A stretch of 64,000 bases of DNA from Bemisia tabaci (taxonomy: Eukaryota; Arthropoda; Insecta; Hemiptera; Aleyrodidae): positions 2,914,001-2,978,000 of the forward strand of contig NC_092800.1 in assembly GCF_918797505.1 (NCBI RefSeq). The letters are read 5' to 3'. Positions 9,992 to 19,851 of the stretch are shown in pieces (position 1 is the first letter of the stretch; each line of letters starts with the position of its first letter). The notes under the pieces are model-generated. The model was not told the origin of the DNA and did no database searches. It was given only the letters and a program-made list of their open reading frames with translations. Position numbers and translations under genes: made by a program.

Positions 9992-11000
9992 CAGTGAGTT
10001 CGAAAACACACCAACTCGGAAAAAAAAATTGTTTAGGAAACACCTAAAACTGCGCAGCGGGCGAAGAAGTTAGTTTAAGAAAAACCTTTTTGGTGCCAAA
10101 GGACAAGTACTTAAAGACTTTGTGAAGCACCAAGTTGAAATCGATAAACGATGTTTCATGGTAGAGAATTAAGCGTTTAAAAATTTCCGAGTTGGTTTGT
10201 TTTCGTTCTCACCGACTTTCAGATACTGATTTTTCATAGTCTGCCCAGAAATATTTATATTTTTCGACCCGAATAACGCTTGAATATTTACATAACTTGT
10301 TGGTACAAGGTATACTGAACCGAAAAAAGAAAACCGCAAAATCGGGCAGTCACCCGTTTCCCTTGAAATGGCCAAAAATTTGAATTTCCAATGAAATACT
10401 TCGATTCCTCCCTTTTCCCGTCGCTGTTTCGAGCACTTCCGATTTCAATTTCGAAATTTCCTTTTGCGTAGAGTCCCTTTATACCCAGAGTTAAGACAAC
10501 TCACTTTTGGTTGGGCTGAAATTGGCCTAAAAAAAAATCCAATTCTGATTGGTTCTCGCTTATGGAGGCCGAAACGAGTGCACCAAGATGGCGGTACCTT
10601 GAACGTGAACAAGAATAATGAAAATATTACCTAATTGCGGTTTATCAAGAGTAAATTTTTATTTCCATCGGTCTAAAATGAAAATAGATTGAGAAATAAT
10701 TCACAAACCAATCTAATTTTCGTTTTAATTGATCAATTTGTTGATGTTGTTGTTTTCGTGTGACAGACATCGCAGGATTCCTGATCCTTATCCCTCAATA
10801 TCTTTCGTTTGGGTGCACTCGTTTCGGCCTCCATGGCCAGCCAAGGCCGGCTGCCAGTCAGCTGATAATCGAGTTGTCTTAACTCTGGGTATAAAGGGAC
10901 TCTACTTTTGCGTGCAGATGCTTCTATCCATGAGTGTTACTAAACCGTAAAAAAGTGAGAATCGAAAAAAATCCGAGTTGGTGTGTTTCCGAACACACTG
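9992..11000. mobile_element. CAGTGAGTTCG-ended element, nested
   Basis: The left end CAGTGAGTTCGAAAACACAC and right end GTGTGTTTCCGAACACACTG are inverted, each followed inward by CAACTCGGA and A-runs. CAGTG fits hAT termini. The interior is non-coding and is itself interrupted at 10469-10904. Confidence 0.7.
10469..10904. mobile_element. TAGAGTCCC-ended hAT-type element with 8-bp TSD
   Basis: The terminal inverted repeats TAGAGTCCCTTTATACCCAG and CTGGGTATAAAGGGACTCTA continue inward for about 35 bp. CTTTTGCG occurs immediately outside both ends (10461-10468 and 10905-10912). TAGAG fits YARNG. The 436-bp interior is non-coding. This is the innermost of a three-level nest. Confidence 0.9.
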
Positions 11001-11081
11001 ATTCATGTATGCTAAAATGAACTATGCGCATAGGGTTCGCGTAAGGCATAGTTCCTTTTTGGCATAAGTACGTTCAATTTC

Positions 11082-11291
11082 ATGTCTGACTTCTTCCGAT
11101 GCCTCGTCCTATTGTGCGCTGACTCGTGGAGGCTCCTGCCATACTCGCTCACTACCGCGTCGCGACGCCGCGCCATGCCACCGTCCCCACATCGACCCCT
11201 GATTTATCCGCGACAAATCACCCCGTGCCCCCTTCCCTGCTCCCCCACCCCTCCCCCCGACACCCTCTTAATTAACTCTACTCGTAAATTT
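11082..11291. other. C-rich unique sequence
   Basis: A C-rich stretch (CCCCGTGCCCCCTTCCCTGC and similar) gives a long frame only because of its composition. No feature seen. Confidence 0.4.
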
Positions 11292-11945
11292 TGCCTAGTT
11301 TTCATTGCCACACTCAAATTGTCGGATAAGCGGGTGAATATCCCATGGTTAAACTTCAAAACTGGACGTTTTCATGGCGAATAGGAACCATGTGAAAATG
11401 ACTTGTGTTGAAAGTTATATAAATCATAACGGCAAGGTGTTATAATAATATATTTGATAAAGAGTGCCGATGTTTTTCGATTATTTTGACCATTATTAAG
11501 GTAATAGAAAGAAGAATCACATCAAGCAACAATAACTACAAAGCGAGATGTTTTCGCCTAGTTTTCATTGCCACACTCAAATCGTCGGATAAACGGGTGA
11601 ATATCCCATGGTTAAACTTCAAAACTGGACGTTTTCAGTGCGAATAGGAAACATGTGAGAATGACTTGTGTTGAAAGTTTTGTAAATCATAACGACATGG
11701 TGTTATAATAATAAATTTGATAAAGTGTGCCGTATTTTCCGATCATTTTGACCATTTTTAAGGTGATAGAAAGAAGAATCTCATCAAGCAGCATAAACTA
11801 CAAGGCGAGATGCTTTTGTTGCTTTTACGATGCTTGATGTGATTCTCTTTCCCATTACCTTGGAAATGGTCGTAATGATCGAAAAACTCCGGCATTCTAT
11901 TCCATATCAAGTCAAATATATTATTATAAAACCTTGGCATTATGA
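11292..11945. repeat. Direct duplication followed by an inverted arm
   Basis: A unit of about 260 bases starting GCCTAGTTTTCATTGCCACA occurs at 11292-11552 and again at 11559-11812 with high identity. From about 11813 the sequence turns back as a diverged inverted copy (GCTTGATGTGATTCTCTTTC, CATTACCTTGGAAATGGTCG). This looks like a duplicated arm of a foldback element. Confidence 0.7.
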
Positions 11946-12008
11946 TTGATTTAACTTCCTACACAAAAGTTGTTTTTGGTGTTATCGTGATTGCTTCACT
12001 GTGTTCAA

Positions 12009-12127
12009 GTACCTATGTGAAAATGAATTAAATCGAAAGGAACTACGCGCGTAGGGTTCGCATGTTTATGTTCCATAGTTCTCTTTATGGTTTTATTAAT
12101 TTGCACATAGTTGTTTTTCGCAATAAA
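12009..12127. mobile_element. Short palindromic GGAACTAYGCGC element
   Basis: AAGGAACTACGCGCGTAGGG and a reverse arm CCATAGTTCTCTTTATGG resemble the short hairpin units at 55049-55288. The ends are unclear. Confidence 0.4.
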
Positions 12128-12269
12128 TACACTTAACTATGAATCTAAATCGGGCGCATTTATGGGTCGTCGAGTAGTTATAGTAGACCAATGCTTACTG
12201 TATCATCATATAAACCAAGGCTCTTCTGAAAATGCAGATGTCTCTTTTTAGAAATAATTCGTTTCAAAA

Positions 12270-12446
12270 GATGTCAAATGAATATTTTCCTTCCAATTTT
12301 TCAGATAATTTTGTTCGCAGTTCCACCTGAAGTCCCTGAAAATGTCAAGGAAAAATATTCATATCTTCCCTCAAAAATATACCTTTTATCGGAGGAAACT
12401 TGGCAACTTTCGAATGTTCATATGGCATTTTTCCTTAGCACGGCAT
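12270..12446. mobile_element. CTGCCG-family MITE, 5' truncated
   Basis: The interior (GATAATTTTGTTCGCAG) and right arm (TATCGGAGGAAACTTGGCAA, TTTTTCCTTAGCACGGCA) match the family. The left terminus is missing. Confidence 0.65.
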
Positions 12447-12598
12447 TATACCATAAAGATATGAATGGCCATACTCTACCCCGCAACTCGAGGACACATT
12501 TTTGTCTTAATATCGGACACTAACCTCAGCAGGATCAGAACGGTTTCTTAGGCTGAGCAACGGACCCCCGCAGTTTCACAGTATTCTCCTCGTTTGAA

Positions 12599-12743
12599 AT
12601 TAGACTGCATTTTGCAATTTGGAGCTATGAATTCTGGCTCAACTGATAAAACACTTATGTGCATGGGGAAACTAGTGGCACATACATTGCTTTTAACCGG
12701 GCCGGAATTTATAGTTCCTAATTGCAAAATGTAGTTCAATTGC
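12599..12743. mobile_element. TTTTGCAATAAGGAAC-family MITE
   Basis: Starts TTAGACTGCATTTTGCAATT and ends CTAATTGCAAAATGTAGTTC, with the family interior TTATGTGCATGGGGAAACTA. About 145 bp. Confidence 0.7.
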
Positions 12744-12831
12744 TTCATTGTTTCTTTTCTGCTTCAACGTCATTTCCACCATAAACCTAATAAAATAAAT
12801 ATGATTTTTTGCGTGAGAGGAAAAGTCAATC

Positions 12832-13108
12832 TACGAGCTGATTATTGAAATTGATAGACAAAGTGATAGACATAGAAGACATATGGAACATGGAGCGATC
12901 CGATTGGTTGAAAAGGGTTGGTTCTTATGGACTAAGGGAGAACATCTTGGACTAACTATAATAGGGTCTCTGGCGGGTTGCCGTCACTTAGTCTATTATC
13001 TACCCTCTTTGTCCATTGTTACCACCCGCCTCCATCAGTAGGATCCCACTACATCCCTTCTGTCGTCTTTGTCTACAGCTTTCAATTTCAACAAACAGCT
13101 CGCTGATA
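12832..13108. mobile_element. TGATAGACAAAG-family element
   Basis: GAGCTGATTATTGAAATTGA at left and CAATTTCAACAAACAGCTCG at right are inverted ends. The interior carries CCGATTGGTTGAAAAGGG and ACCACCCGCCTCCATCAGTA. Confidence 0.75.
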
Positions 13109-13353
13109 GGCCCCAGGATTCTTTCACGGGCCAATAATTCCTCTTAAGTGCCCTTTGAAGTCTCTGTAGCCGTAGAGAGTGGACACCTCCCCCCCCCCCC
13201 CCCCCGACCCATTTTCCTGAAAAATGCATCCAACAAAGATGCCGCTCTGAAAGCTGAAGGACAGTATACCATTCATGGACCAATGGGAAAGTGTTACTGT
13301 TACATGTCAAGAGTGGCGGTAGCCACCCCCGGTCGAGGAAAATGACGTCCTAC

Positions 13354-14818
13354 AGGGTTCCCAGCCAATTTTGGAAAAAAAAATCCCTGACTTTTCCAGG
13401 TTTTCCAGGCCAAAATGAAAATTTTTCCAGGCCTTTTTCCGTGGAAAAAACTCAAATAATTTGCCCTAAAAGAGACAGCGCGCGCAGTTTCCGGTTTTTG
13501 TAAAAACTCCTCTATTTTCATCAATTTTTGATCTGGTTCAGCTTTTTTTTTTTTTATAAGAACCAGATTAGGATGGTATCATAACACGAATGAAATCACA
13601 AAAAAACTTAAAATGTGTTGGGAAAAAAAATGTGCGAAATATAAACGCCTTCTTAAACGATACATGCATTGATGAAAGCAAATGATTTTTCAATTTGTTT
13701 CATTTACTCATAGTAGTATTTGGATTTGAAAAATAAATCCCATCATGGCATTGCTGCTATGCTGAGGAAAAGAGCACTGAACAGATTCTTTTAAAAAATA
13801 ATCCAACCTGCCGTCTTCGTTCTGCAGACTATTAAGAACTATTCTTAAAAAAACTGAGAAATGCATATATATTTTTTTAAATGAGCGTATTGTCCAGGGA
13901 AAAAAGGCAGAGTTACAAAAAAAATAACCTCTACCTTAGCATGCAGACATAGTTCTCAGCTAAGCGCAAGATATCCTAGTGAGTGTACTTGAAACTTTTA
14001 CATTGAAGATTGAGGGTTACCCGATCGAAGAGCATAGGCGTAGCTAGGTCATTTTGCTAGGGGGGGCCTGGCCTCCCACCACCGGGGGGTATGGAATACC
14101 CCCCAGCTCAGGGGGGGACTTCGGGGGCCCCCCCCCGGAAAATTTTTGAAATTTTAACTCTACTTGAGCGCATCTCGAGGCACTTGTGGCGCTAATCTTC
14201 CTTCAATTTCTGCCTAAAAATCACCCAGTTTTTTACATTTTAAGGTTAAAATACTTTGAAATTGTTGCATTCAACAGGTTTTTCTATTTATAGGCATCCT
14301 CTCACGGGCTACGGCGACAGAGACTTACCGTTGAAGAAGGTCTTTTTGCAACATCCAGAATTTCTGGGGGGGGCAGATGATACTATTTACTATTTCCAAT
14401 TCTAGGGGGGGCCAGGCCCCCCTGGCCCCCCCTTTCTACGCCTCTGTCGAAGAGGATAAAGAGGAGTGGCTAGCTCCTGCGATCTCTTTTTTCATTAGAC
14501 GCAACCGGTCGCACAAGATGCCCCCATCATTATGGCTGACCTGCAGGAGGAGCCACGTAACACTTCCGAGTAGTTCCGATTCGTTCCGAATGCCGATAAA
14601 GAGGATGAGTTGGCGGAAAATTCAAAATAAAACGAAGGAATTGCAATTTCAATTTTAATTCTTTTATTTTTATTTGTTTATTTATTAAATTTTTTTCTCA
14701 GTACTTGAAAAAATTCCAGACTTTTAAAGCAAATTCCCTGCCTTTTCCATGTTTTCCAGGCCATTTTTCCCCCTGACTTTTCCAGGTTTTCCAGGTTTTC
14801 CAGATCGCTGGGAACCCT
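13354..14818. mobile_element. AGGGTTCCC-ended hAT-like element, 1.46 kb
   Basis: The ends AGGGTTCCCAGCCAATTTTG and CAGATCGCTGGGAACCCT are inverted (CAGGGTTCCCAGC if one flanking base is counted). The subterminal regions hold repeated TTTTCCAGG words (about 13398-13432 and 14755-14800). GTCCTAC flanks both sides (13347-13353 and 14819-14825). No transposase frame is visible; the interior is AT-rich and contains the element at 14033-14446. Confidence 0.8.
14033..14446. mobile_element. CATAGGCGTAG-ended element with 8-bp TSD, nested
   Basis: A 414-bp element from CATAGGCGTAGCTAGG to CCTTTCTACGCCTCTG with G-rich subterminal blocks (GGGGGGGCCTGGCC / GGGGGGGCCAGGCC). TCGAAGAG lies on both sides (14025-14032 and 14447-14454). 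The 8-bp duplication and terminal form point to hAT. It is non-coding. Confidence 0.9.
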
Positions 14819-14825
14819 GTCCTAC

Positions 14826-15184
14826 TAAAGTCCCGATACCAAAGGGGTGGCCGACACTCTTAGTCACACCTAACTCCCTTAATCTGAAATTTCCTATACT
14901 AAAAATACATGGATGACTATACTCTTCCTTTAAAGGAATAGTCAAATTGATGTGAATCAAATTGAGTGCTAAGAGTGCTCAAGTTGAATGCTATGTCGAA
15001 AGGTCCCTATACACGCAAGCCTAATTTTTAGGCGTCTGCTTTACTTTTTTAGAAGCTAAAAAGATTCTGCTGAAAGTATTGTTAGATCTAGGAGCACGCA
15101 ACTATTCGCAGTGCAAATTCTCATGGGTAAACAGGTATCGGTATATTCAATCAACACTAGCGTTTTCTCGAACGTACATATTTT
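14826..15184. other. No recognisable feature
   Basis: Unique-looking sequence with short frames only. Confidence 0.4.
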
Positions 15185-15348
15185 TTGGGCGTGGCGTGAA
15201 TTGCGATGTATCGATTGTTCTGCCATTTAAGCCTATGGTAAAGAATCGATTATTAAGGTGTTCGCTGCGAACACCCTGTTTATCGATCCTTTTCTATAGG
15301 TTTAATTGGCATAACCATCGATATATCGCAAAGCACGCCACGCCACTG
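15185..15348. mobile_element. CAGTGGCG hairpin element
   Basis: GGCGTGGCGTGAATTGCGAT to its complement ending CACGCCACGCCACTG. The left terminal bases are mutated, so no duplication can be read. Confidence 0.8.
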
Positions 15349-15579
15349 AATTGTTTTGGAGACTTAAACGCGGAGTAAGAAAAGTAGATAAGTGTAAAAT
15401 CATCGTTAGCAGTCTTCACCAGGCACAAATGGTATCACTTGGCACTGAAAAATATTTTTTTATTAAACCTTTCTGCACCTTCAATCCCCGCCCAAGAACC
15501 CCCCCCCCCCCCCCTCTACCCGTTTGCCGCCTCGAGTGTAGCTCATTGCAAAAAAACATATTTAATTAGAGGAACGCAT

Positions 15580-15899
15580 TTTGGGTGTTATTAATAAATA
15601 TATTTTATCAAAGAAAAGTCTAGCCTTTATACGTTGTGTTATTATTTCTTGTCCATTTTTTATTTATTGTTTTTTATTTTTATATTAACTTATTATTTGT
15701 AAGTTTTTTAATTGTATTTGGACAACGAGTCCATCCTCAGCTCCTCTTGAAGCAAAACTCACTAAATACTTAATATGGTATCTCATGTTTCATTTAAAAA
15801 CAGTGAAACAATATCAATCAATAGAATAAGAAGTTGAGGCTCGTAAAGGCCAAATTTTTCTTTCATTAATTCTGAAAATATTTAAATAATTTTAAAACT
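15580..15899. other. AT-rich sequence without features
   Basis: Long A/T tracts (TTTTTTATTTTTATATTAAC and similar). Nothing else seen. Confidence 0.4.
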
Positions 15900-16010
15900 G
15901 AGGGGCTTGAAGGACAAGGCGTATAAGTACAGTTTTTTGAAAAAAATGAGATATTAACGATTTCAAGCATAACTAGTCCTAATGAATATTCTGTGGAAAA
16001 AAAGCAAAAC
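15900..16010. mobile_element. GAGGGGCTTGGAGGACAAGG-family, left part
   Basis: GAGGGGCTTGAAGGACAAGG followed by the family interior (GATATTAACGATTTCAAG, CTAGTCCTAATG). The right end is missing. Confidence 0.6.
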
Positions 16011-16235
16011 TAATTGCACGCGGATCAAGTTTCAGAATAGCTGCATCGTTTAAACATCGTCTGAATCGTTGCAATTAAGATACATATTTACCCTTTAATT
16101 GTGGTAGAAACTGGGTAGGGACCCTCAAAAAATGACGCGTGGTCCTAGTTTTGCGGCGATTTTAGCGTCGCGCAAGATAGGGCAGGGAGCGCGGTTGAGT
16201 GTCGAGTACCCGTAGTCGGATAGTTATCGCGAATA

Positions 16236-16400
16236 ACTCTCGCATCGCGTTTGGTGCAATGCGAGAAGTATTCATGCCGTCATGTAGGCGCTAATATGCG
16301 TTCGACGCCGACCGGCGCAATGTGTGAAGTATTCCTGCAGCCTTGCAGGCGCTGATATGATCTGGACGCAGACCGCACCGTGTTTGGCGCGATTATTCGA
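16236..16400 (+). repeat. GCGCAATGCGTGAAGTATTC tandem repeat
   Basis: About two and a half units of 60-70 bases, each with GCAATGYGWGAAGTATTC, a GCAGYCTTGYAGGCGCT-like block and CGACCGC. The same unit occurs twice at 39470-39650 and three times at 48970-49205, inside hAT-type elements, and as a palindrome at 26027-26110. Confidence 0.75.
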
Positions 16401-16554
16401 ACTCGCGTCAGGATAATCACGGCATCTTATAATGGGACTTAAAAGGCCCATGTTGTGGTTCGACGCCATATGAGCATTCCAACGGTGCCTCATTTCACCC
16501 GATAAAAGATTTGTTCTAAGAAAAGTTAGGAAAGTTCTTCATGTTCGTTTTTTA

Positions 16555-16625
16555 GATTGAATGGATCAATAAACAAGGTACGAATTTAAGTACTGAGATA
16601 CATAATTCTTCACCAGAATCACCAT
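16555..16625. repeat. GACAAGGTACGAATT-family fragment
   Basis: ATAAACAAGGTACGAATTTA and the following TTCTTCACCAGAAT match the left end of the family seen at 44803-45358. Confidence 0.5.
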
Positions 16626-16900
16626 ATATAATTCCGTAAGCCTTTTCTTTGCGTCAAAATTCAGCGCGAACCGCCGGCGCCGGGCCGATCCGTGCGCGGG
16701 TGGTACCGGCTCGACCGTCCCGGTCCCCCGACGGCGGGAAAAATATAGGGATCGGCCGGCGTGCCCGGCCCCCCTCGCCCCCTCGGGAAAAACGGTTGTC
16801 CCGTTGGTCCCGTCGGGAGATGCGCGGTTTTTCCTTTTTCCCGTCCTGTTTTTCTTCGGTCTGATGACTCGGCTGCCCGGTTCGTTCGTTTCCCTGGAAA
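16626..16900. repeat. GC-rich repeat shared with 21530-21600
   Basis: GTGCGCGGGTGGTACCGG, GACCGTCCCGGTC and the words around AATTCCGTAAGCC reappear in reverse at 21533-21620. The minus-strand open frame of 140 codons across this stretch is due to GC-rich composition, and I do not call it a gene. Confidence 0.5.
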
Positions 16901-16965
16901 TGGCCGTGGATGATGGATTTACTGCGGAAGCGTAGTGCACCGTCGACCGTCGTTGTCTCGCAATT

Positions 16966-17380
16966 TTTAGCGGCTCTGGTGCTTGCACTAGAGCTGCTAT
17001 TCCGGACGGTCCCAGCTGGGGAGTATCAACGGACCATGTTACATTGGAGAGACCGCGTGTTGGTTGATGGGAATCGGCGCCATTTTCTGCTGTTTAGGGG
17101 GGACTGATTTTATTTTAATTGATATCTTTTTCCTGTGAGCGAATGCTATGTTGTGTAGTGTATTTTTGGAATCATGGTGATACTGTCAATAATTCAAAAC
17201 GGGTCTGTGCTTTAATCTCGCACTGGAAAAAATGTACTTTACGTTTAAAATTTGAAAATTCAAATCTATAAGTTTTCGCGCTTTTTTCGAAGAATGCCGT
17301 GGTTGGAGCTTCCTAGTCATACTACTCGACATCAGCTGATAGCAAACAAAGGTTACCAAGGAAACCGTAAACGCGTAACA
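16966..17380. mobile_element. GTTTACGGTTTCC-flanked repeat, reverse copy
   Basis: GGCTCTGGTGCTTGCACTAG through TTACCAAGGAAACCGTAAAC is the reverse complement of 7090-7546 in the same order. Only one terminal repeat remains (about 17332-17375). Confidence 0.6.
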
Positions 17381-17488
17381 ACTACCTACCGTCGCCAGAG
17401 CCGCTTTCCGACGCGAATGCGTTGGAGCTTCCTGCTTGTTTTGTCTTCAGTCATGGAGAATCCGTATTCAAAGCGTGGGCGTCATAAG

Positions 17489-17626
17489 GGCTGGACACAC
17501 GTTCAAAGTGAAGCTTCAAAAAGGTGGCTGTTTAGCCAAGTGTTGCCATCGATTACCGTTTCGATGCGCAACACTTGACTAAACAGCCACCACTTTAAAG
17601 CTTTACTTTGAACGTGTGTCCAGCCC
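17489..17626. mobile_element. AGGGCTGGACACACGTTCAA palindrome
   Basis: A 138-bp hairpin, AGGGCTGGACACACGTTCAA to TTGAACGTGTGTCCAGCCCT, with a second internal stem (GTGTTGCCATCG / CGATGCGCAACAC). It looks like a compact MITE. No clear duplication is seen. Confidence 0.7.
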
Positions 17627-17826
17627 TCTACGAGGCGTGGGCATGTTTTTCGCAACCCCTCCGTGCGACGCATCAAACGGCGTGGCGAAATGCGACTGGT
17701 GCGTGATTTACCGTATTCGTTTCCACGGAGCATTTACGATGTTAATGAAAGATATTCTTATAAATTTAAATTATTGAGATATATTAATACTAAAGCTTAA
17801 TATTGAAGAGATGAATTAAGAACGGA

Positions 17827-18065
17827 AATTTTGAAACACCGCAATGGAGACACGTGGTTTTCCACTTCAGTCGGTGCGATACGGACATCCATCAAGTTTA
17901 AAAAAATGCACCAAGTCCTCGTCACAGCCGACCAACGAGTTTTTCGAACTAATCAACTCCAGGTAGTACGAGCAGGGGGTCAAAACGCCTTCAATTTTTT
18001 GAACGCAATACGGACATCCGTCGAGGTTGTATAGTCGTATCAAGGCGCCGTTGCAAACGCGTCCC
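17827..18065 (-). pseudogene. Two decayed copies of the DGCPYC module
   Basis: On the minus strand, NGALIRLYNLDGCPYC followed by QKIEGV (about 18053-17975) and EDLVHFFKLDGCPYR (about 17930-17885) repeat one motif. It matches copies at 29.5, 57.0, 57.3, 60.7 and 60.9 kb (consensus DGAEIQLFVLDGCPYC then KIEGA). On the plus strand HRNGDTWFSTSVGAIR (17840-17888) belongs to a second recurring motif. The role is unknown; the family is not recognised. Confidence 0.35.
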
Positions 18066-18139
18066 ATTGTTCATCGTTACAGACGAATATAAGTTGAGAG
18101 AGGCCAGTCATGATGCCTTCAATTTTATTCATACATTTT

Positions 18140-18460
18140 TTTGGGCAAAATGAGAGACGGCGTTTCTCCTTTGCGACGTTGCAGACTTCCTTAGAAATTT
18201 TATTTTTCTTTCGAGAAGCTGGTTAACATAAAACTTAAATTCTCCTTGATTTTTCGTATTTGATAGGGGAAGATTTGGTTCAAAATTATATGAGCTTTGG
18301 AAGCAGACAGAGATGAAAAAGCCATACAACTGTTGTACCTCAAAATGTTGATCATAAAAATGGGTTTGGAGAAGAGATCGCGAAGTTGGTCTTTGATTCC
18401 AAGCTCGGCAAGTCTGAGAAGACCATTATGACAACATCTGTTAAAATGGCCGTTCACCTC
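18140..18460 (-). pseudogene. Unrecognised, possibly coding remnant
   Basis: A minus-strand frame opening near 18457 gives 85 residues of protein-like composition (HNGLLRLAELGIKDQLRDLF). The overlapping frame contains the dispersed motif relative LRKSATSQRR (18160-18195). No motif can be assigned. Next to the DGCPYC module, it may be part of the same decayed gene. Confidence 0.25.
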
Positions 18461-18737
18461 CTATTTTTTGAAATGCAAGGCATCACAATACTGGCACTTC
18501 ACATTTAAAAGTCCGAAATTATTTTCCGGAATAATTTAATTTTTCCAGATTATAAATTTAAATTGTTATTTAATGATGATAAATTCAAAATTCCAATTTC
18601 AATTTCCAAAATTTCAGAGCATGTTATATCTTCTTTCAAAATTTATTGTCAATTCAAGTTGCTATTCAATTTTAATAAATAACTTGAACGTGGCTGTTCT
18701 ATGATTTCTTACGAGCAGATCCCTTTCAGTGTTTTGC

Positions 18738-18764
18738 GGCCGCGTAGCGGCCTCAGGCCCCTAG
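18738..18764 (+). mobile_element. Helitron-like 3' terminus
   Basis: The hairpin GGCCGCGTAGCGGCC (18738-18752) is followed after 8 bases by CTAG (18761-18764) and T. This is the same arrangement as at 5862-5891 and 19256-19285. The start of this copy was not found. Confidence 0.55.
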
Positions 18765-18809
18765 TCCTAATATATACATTGAAAAATAGAATGAAATTGT
18801 GAATTAACC

Positions 18810-19285
18810 TCTATACTAATTGCGAGGGGCGTTGGTTCATTTGAAAGGTGTTGTATACTCAATGCTTCGGGAAAATTATAAATTATTTTCTGGGGTATGT
18901 CCCCGATTTTTAAATCCCTAAAAGCTCATAAATTGGATGAGGGGAAGTAGGGGTTTTTTCTTTTTTGTTTTTCGGAAAAGTTTTGTTGCCACGAATCTTA
19001 CTTTACTATTTGCTGTCTTTTTATCAGCTGTTTTCATTCAACAATCATCATTAAATGAGGTTACCTCCAACACTCAACTACCATCAACTTACATTTTTCT
19101 TTTCCCCCGTTTTTTTACGCTTTTTCATATTATCTTCCCGCGCTTTTTCTTTTCCAATTTTACCCCCAAATCGTGATTGGCTCCATCTTTTCCTATTTTC
19201 AATTTTTCCTCATCAAGTCAATAACCTCTAGGGAAAGGCGAACATGAAAAATAATGGGCTGCGGAGCAGCCCCATAAGCCCCTAG
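18810..19285 (+). mobile_element. Short non-autonomous Helitron
   Basis: The 5' end TCTATACTAATTGCGAGG matches the typical Helitron start (TCTATACTA). The 3' end has a hairpin GGGCTGC GGA GCAGCCC (19256-19272), nine spacer bases and CTAG (19282-19285) followed by T. There are no terminal inverted repeats. At 476 bp it cannot encode Rep/helicase. The preceding base is C rather than the expected A. The right flank (from 19287) is part of a GACAAGGTACGAATT-family element. Confidence 0.8.
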
Positions 19286-19286
19286 T

Positions 19287-19445
19287 CTCACGTAGAACAC
19301 GATTCACGCATTGAAAACTATTGAAATCAGCTTCTAGCCAAGATATTACCGTTTTTATTGTCCATTGGTTACAGGAACTTTGCATTGCCCGGTCACAAGA
19401 AAAACGAAACCCTACTCGAGTCAAATTGCACACTTCACTGCAGAC
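19287..19445. repeat. GACAAGGTACGAATT-family fragment
   Basis: ACGTAGAACACGATTCACGC, AAGATATTACCGTTTTTATT and GTCACAAGAAAAACG match the interior of the family arms at 44.8-45.4 kb. Confidence 0.55.
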
Positions 19446-19851
19446 TACTGAATCGAGCATTGTTTTTTTCCCACCCTGTATTGTTCAGGGTGTATACAGC
19501 GTGCGCTGAGCGTCAAAACTGAGGTTGACATACTCGTATTTACACATTACTGAGATTGCCATAGTGACGTCTGGCGTGCAATTTAACCCCAGTAAATTAT
19601 TATTTTTGCCATGAGCGGAAAGTTCGAATTGATCATAAAAATCGTCATCACCACGGTTCGAAGTTAATCCAGGGTTAGAACTTCGACCCCTCGAGTTTTA
19701 CGTCGAGCCATCGATATCCTCGTTGCCCATTGGTGTTCACACCGCGAGCCTGCAATCCTGGGATCGAAGGATTGTGGAAATTCTCCTGAATTGTTGACTC
19801 AATTCTATCAATTTTTTAATATGAGAAAGAAGCTAACTTTATAGCTTGAAA
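19446..19851. other. No recognisable feature
   Basis: Unique-looking sequence. No supported frame or repeat. Confidence 0.35.

Larger units (their letters stand above)
9969..11082. mobile_element. Short GGACGTATTT-type hairpin element split by insertion
   Basis: ATTGGACGTATTTG at 9973-9988 and ATGTATGCTAAAATGAACTA to AAGTACGTTCAATTT at 11005-11080 are the two parts of a short palindromic element like those at 55049-55288. The element at 9992-11000 lies between them. Confidence 0.55.

Noticed and set aside
16566..16988. 140-codon minus-strand frame
   Set aside because: It spans a GC-rich repeat shared with 21.5 kb and runs across several repeat boundaries. No domain seen.
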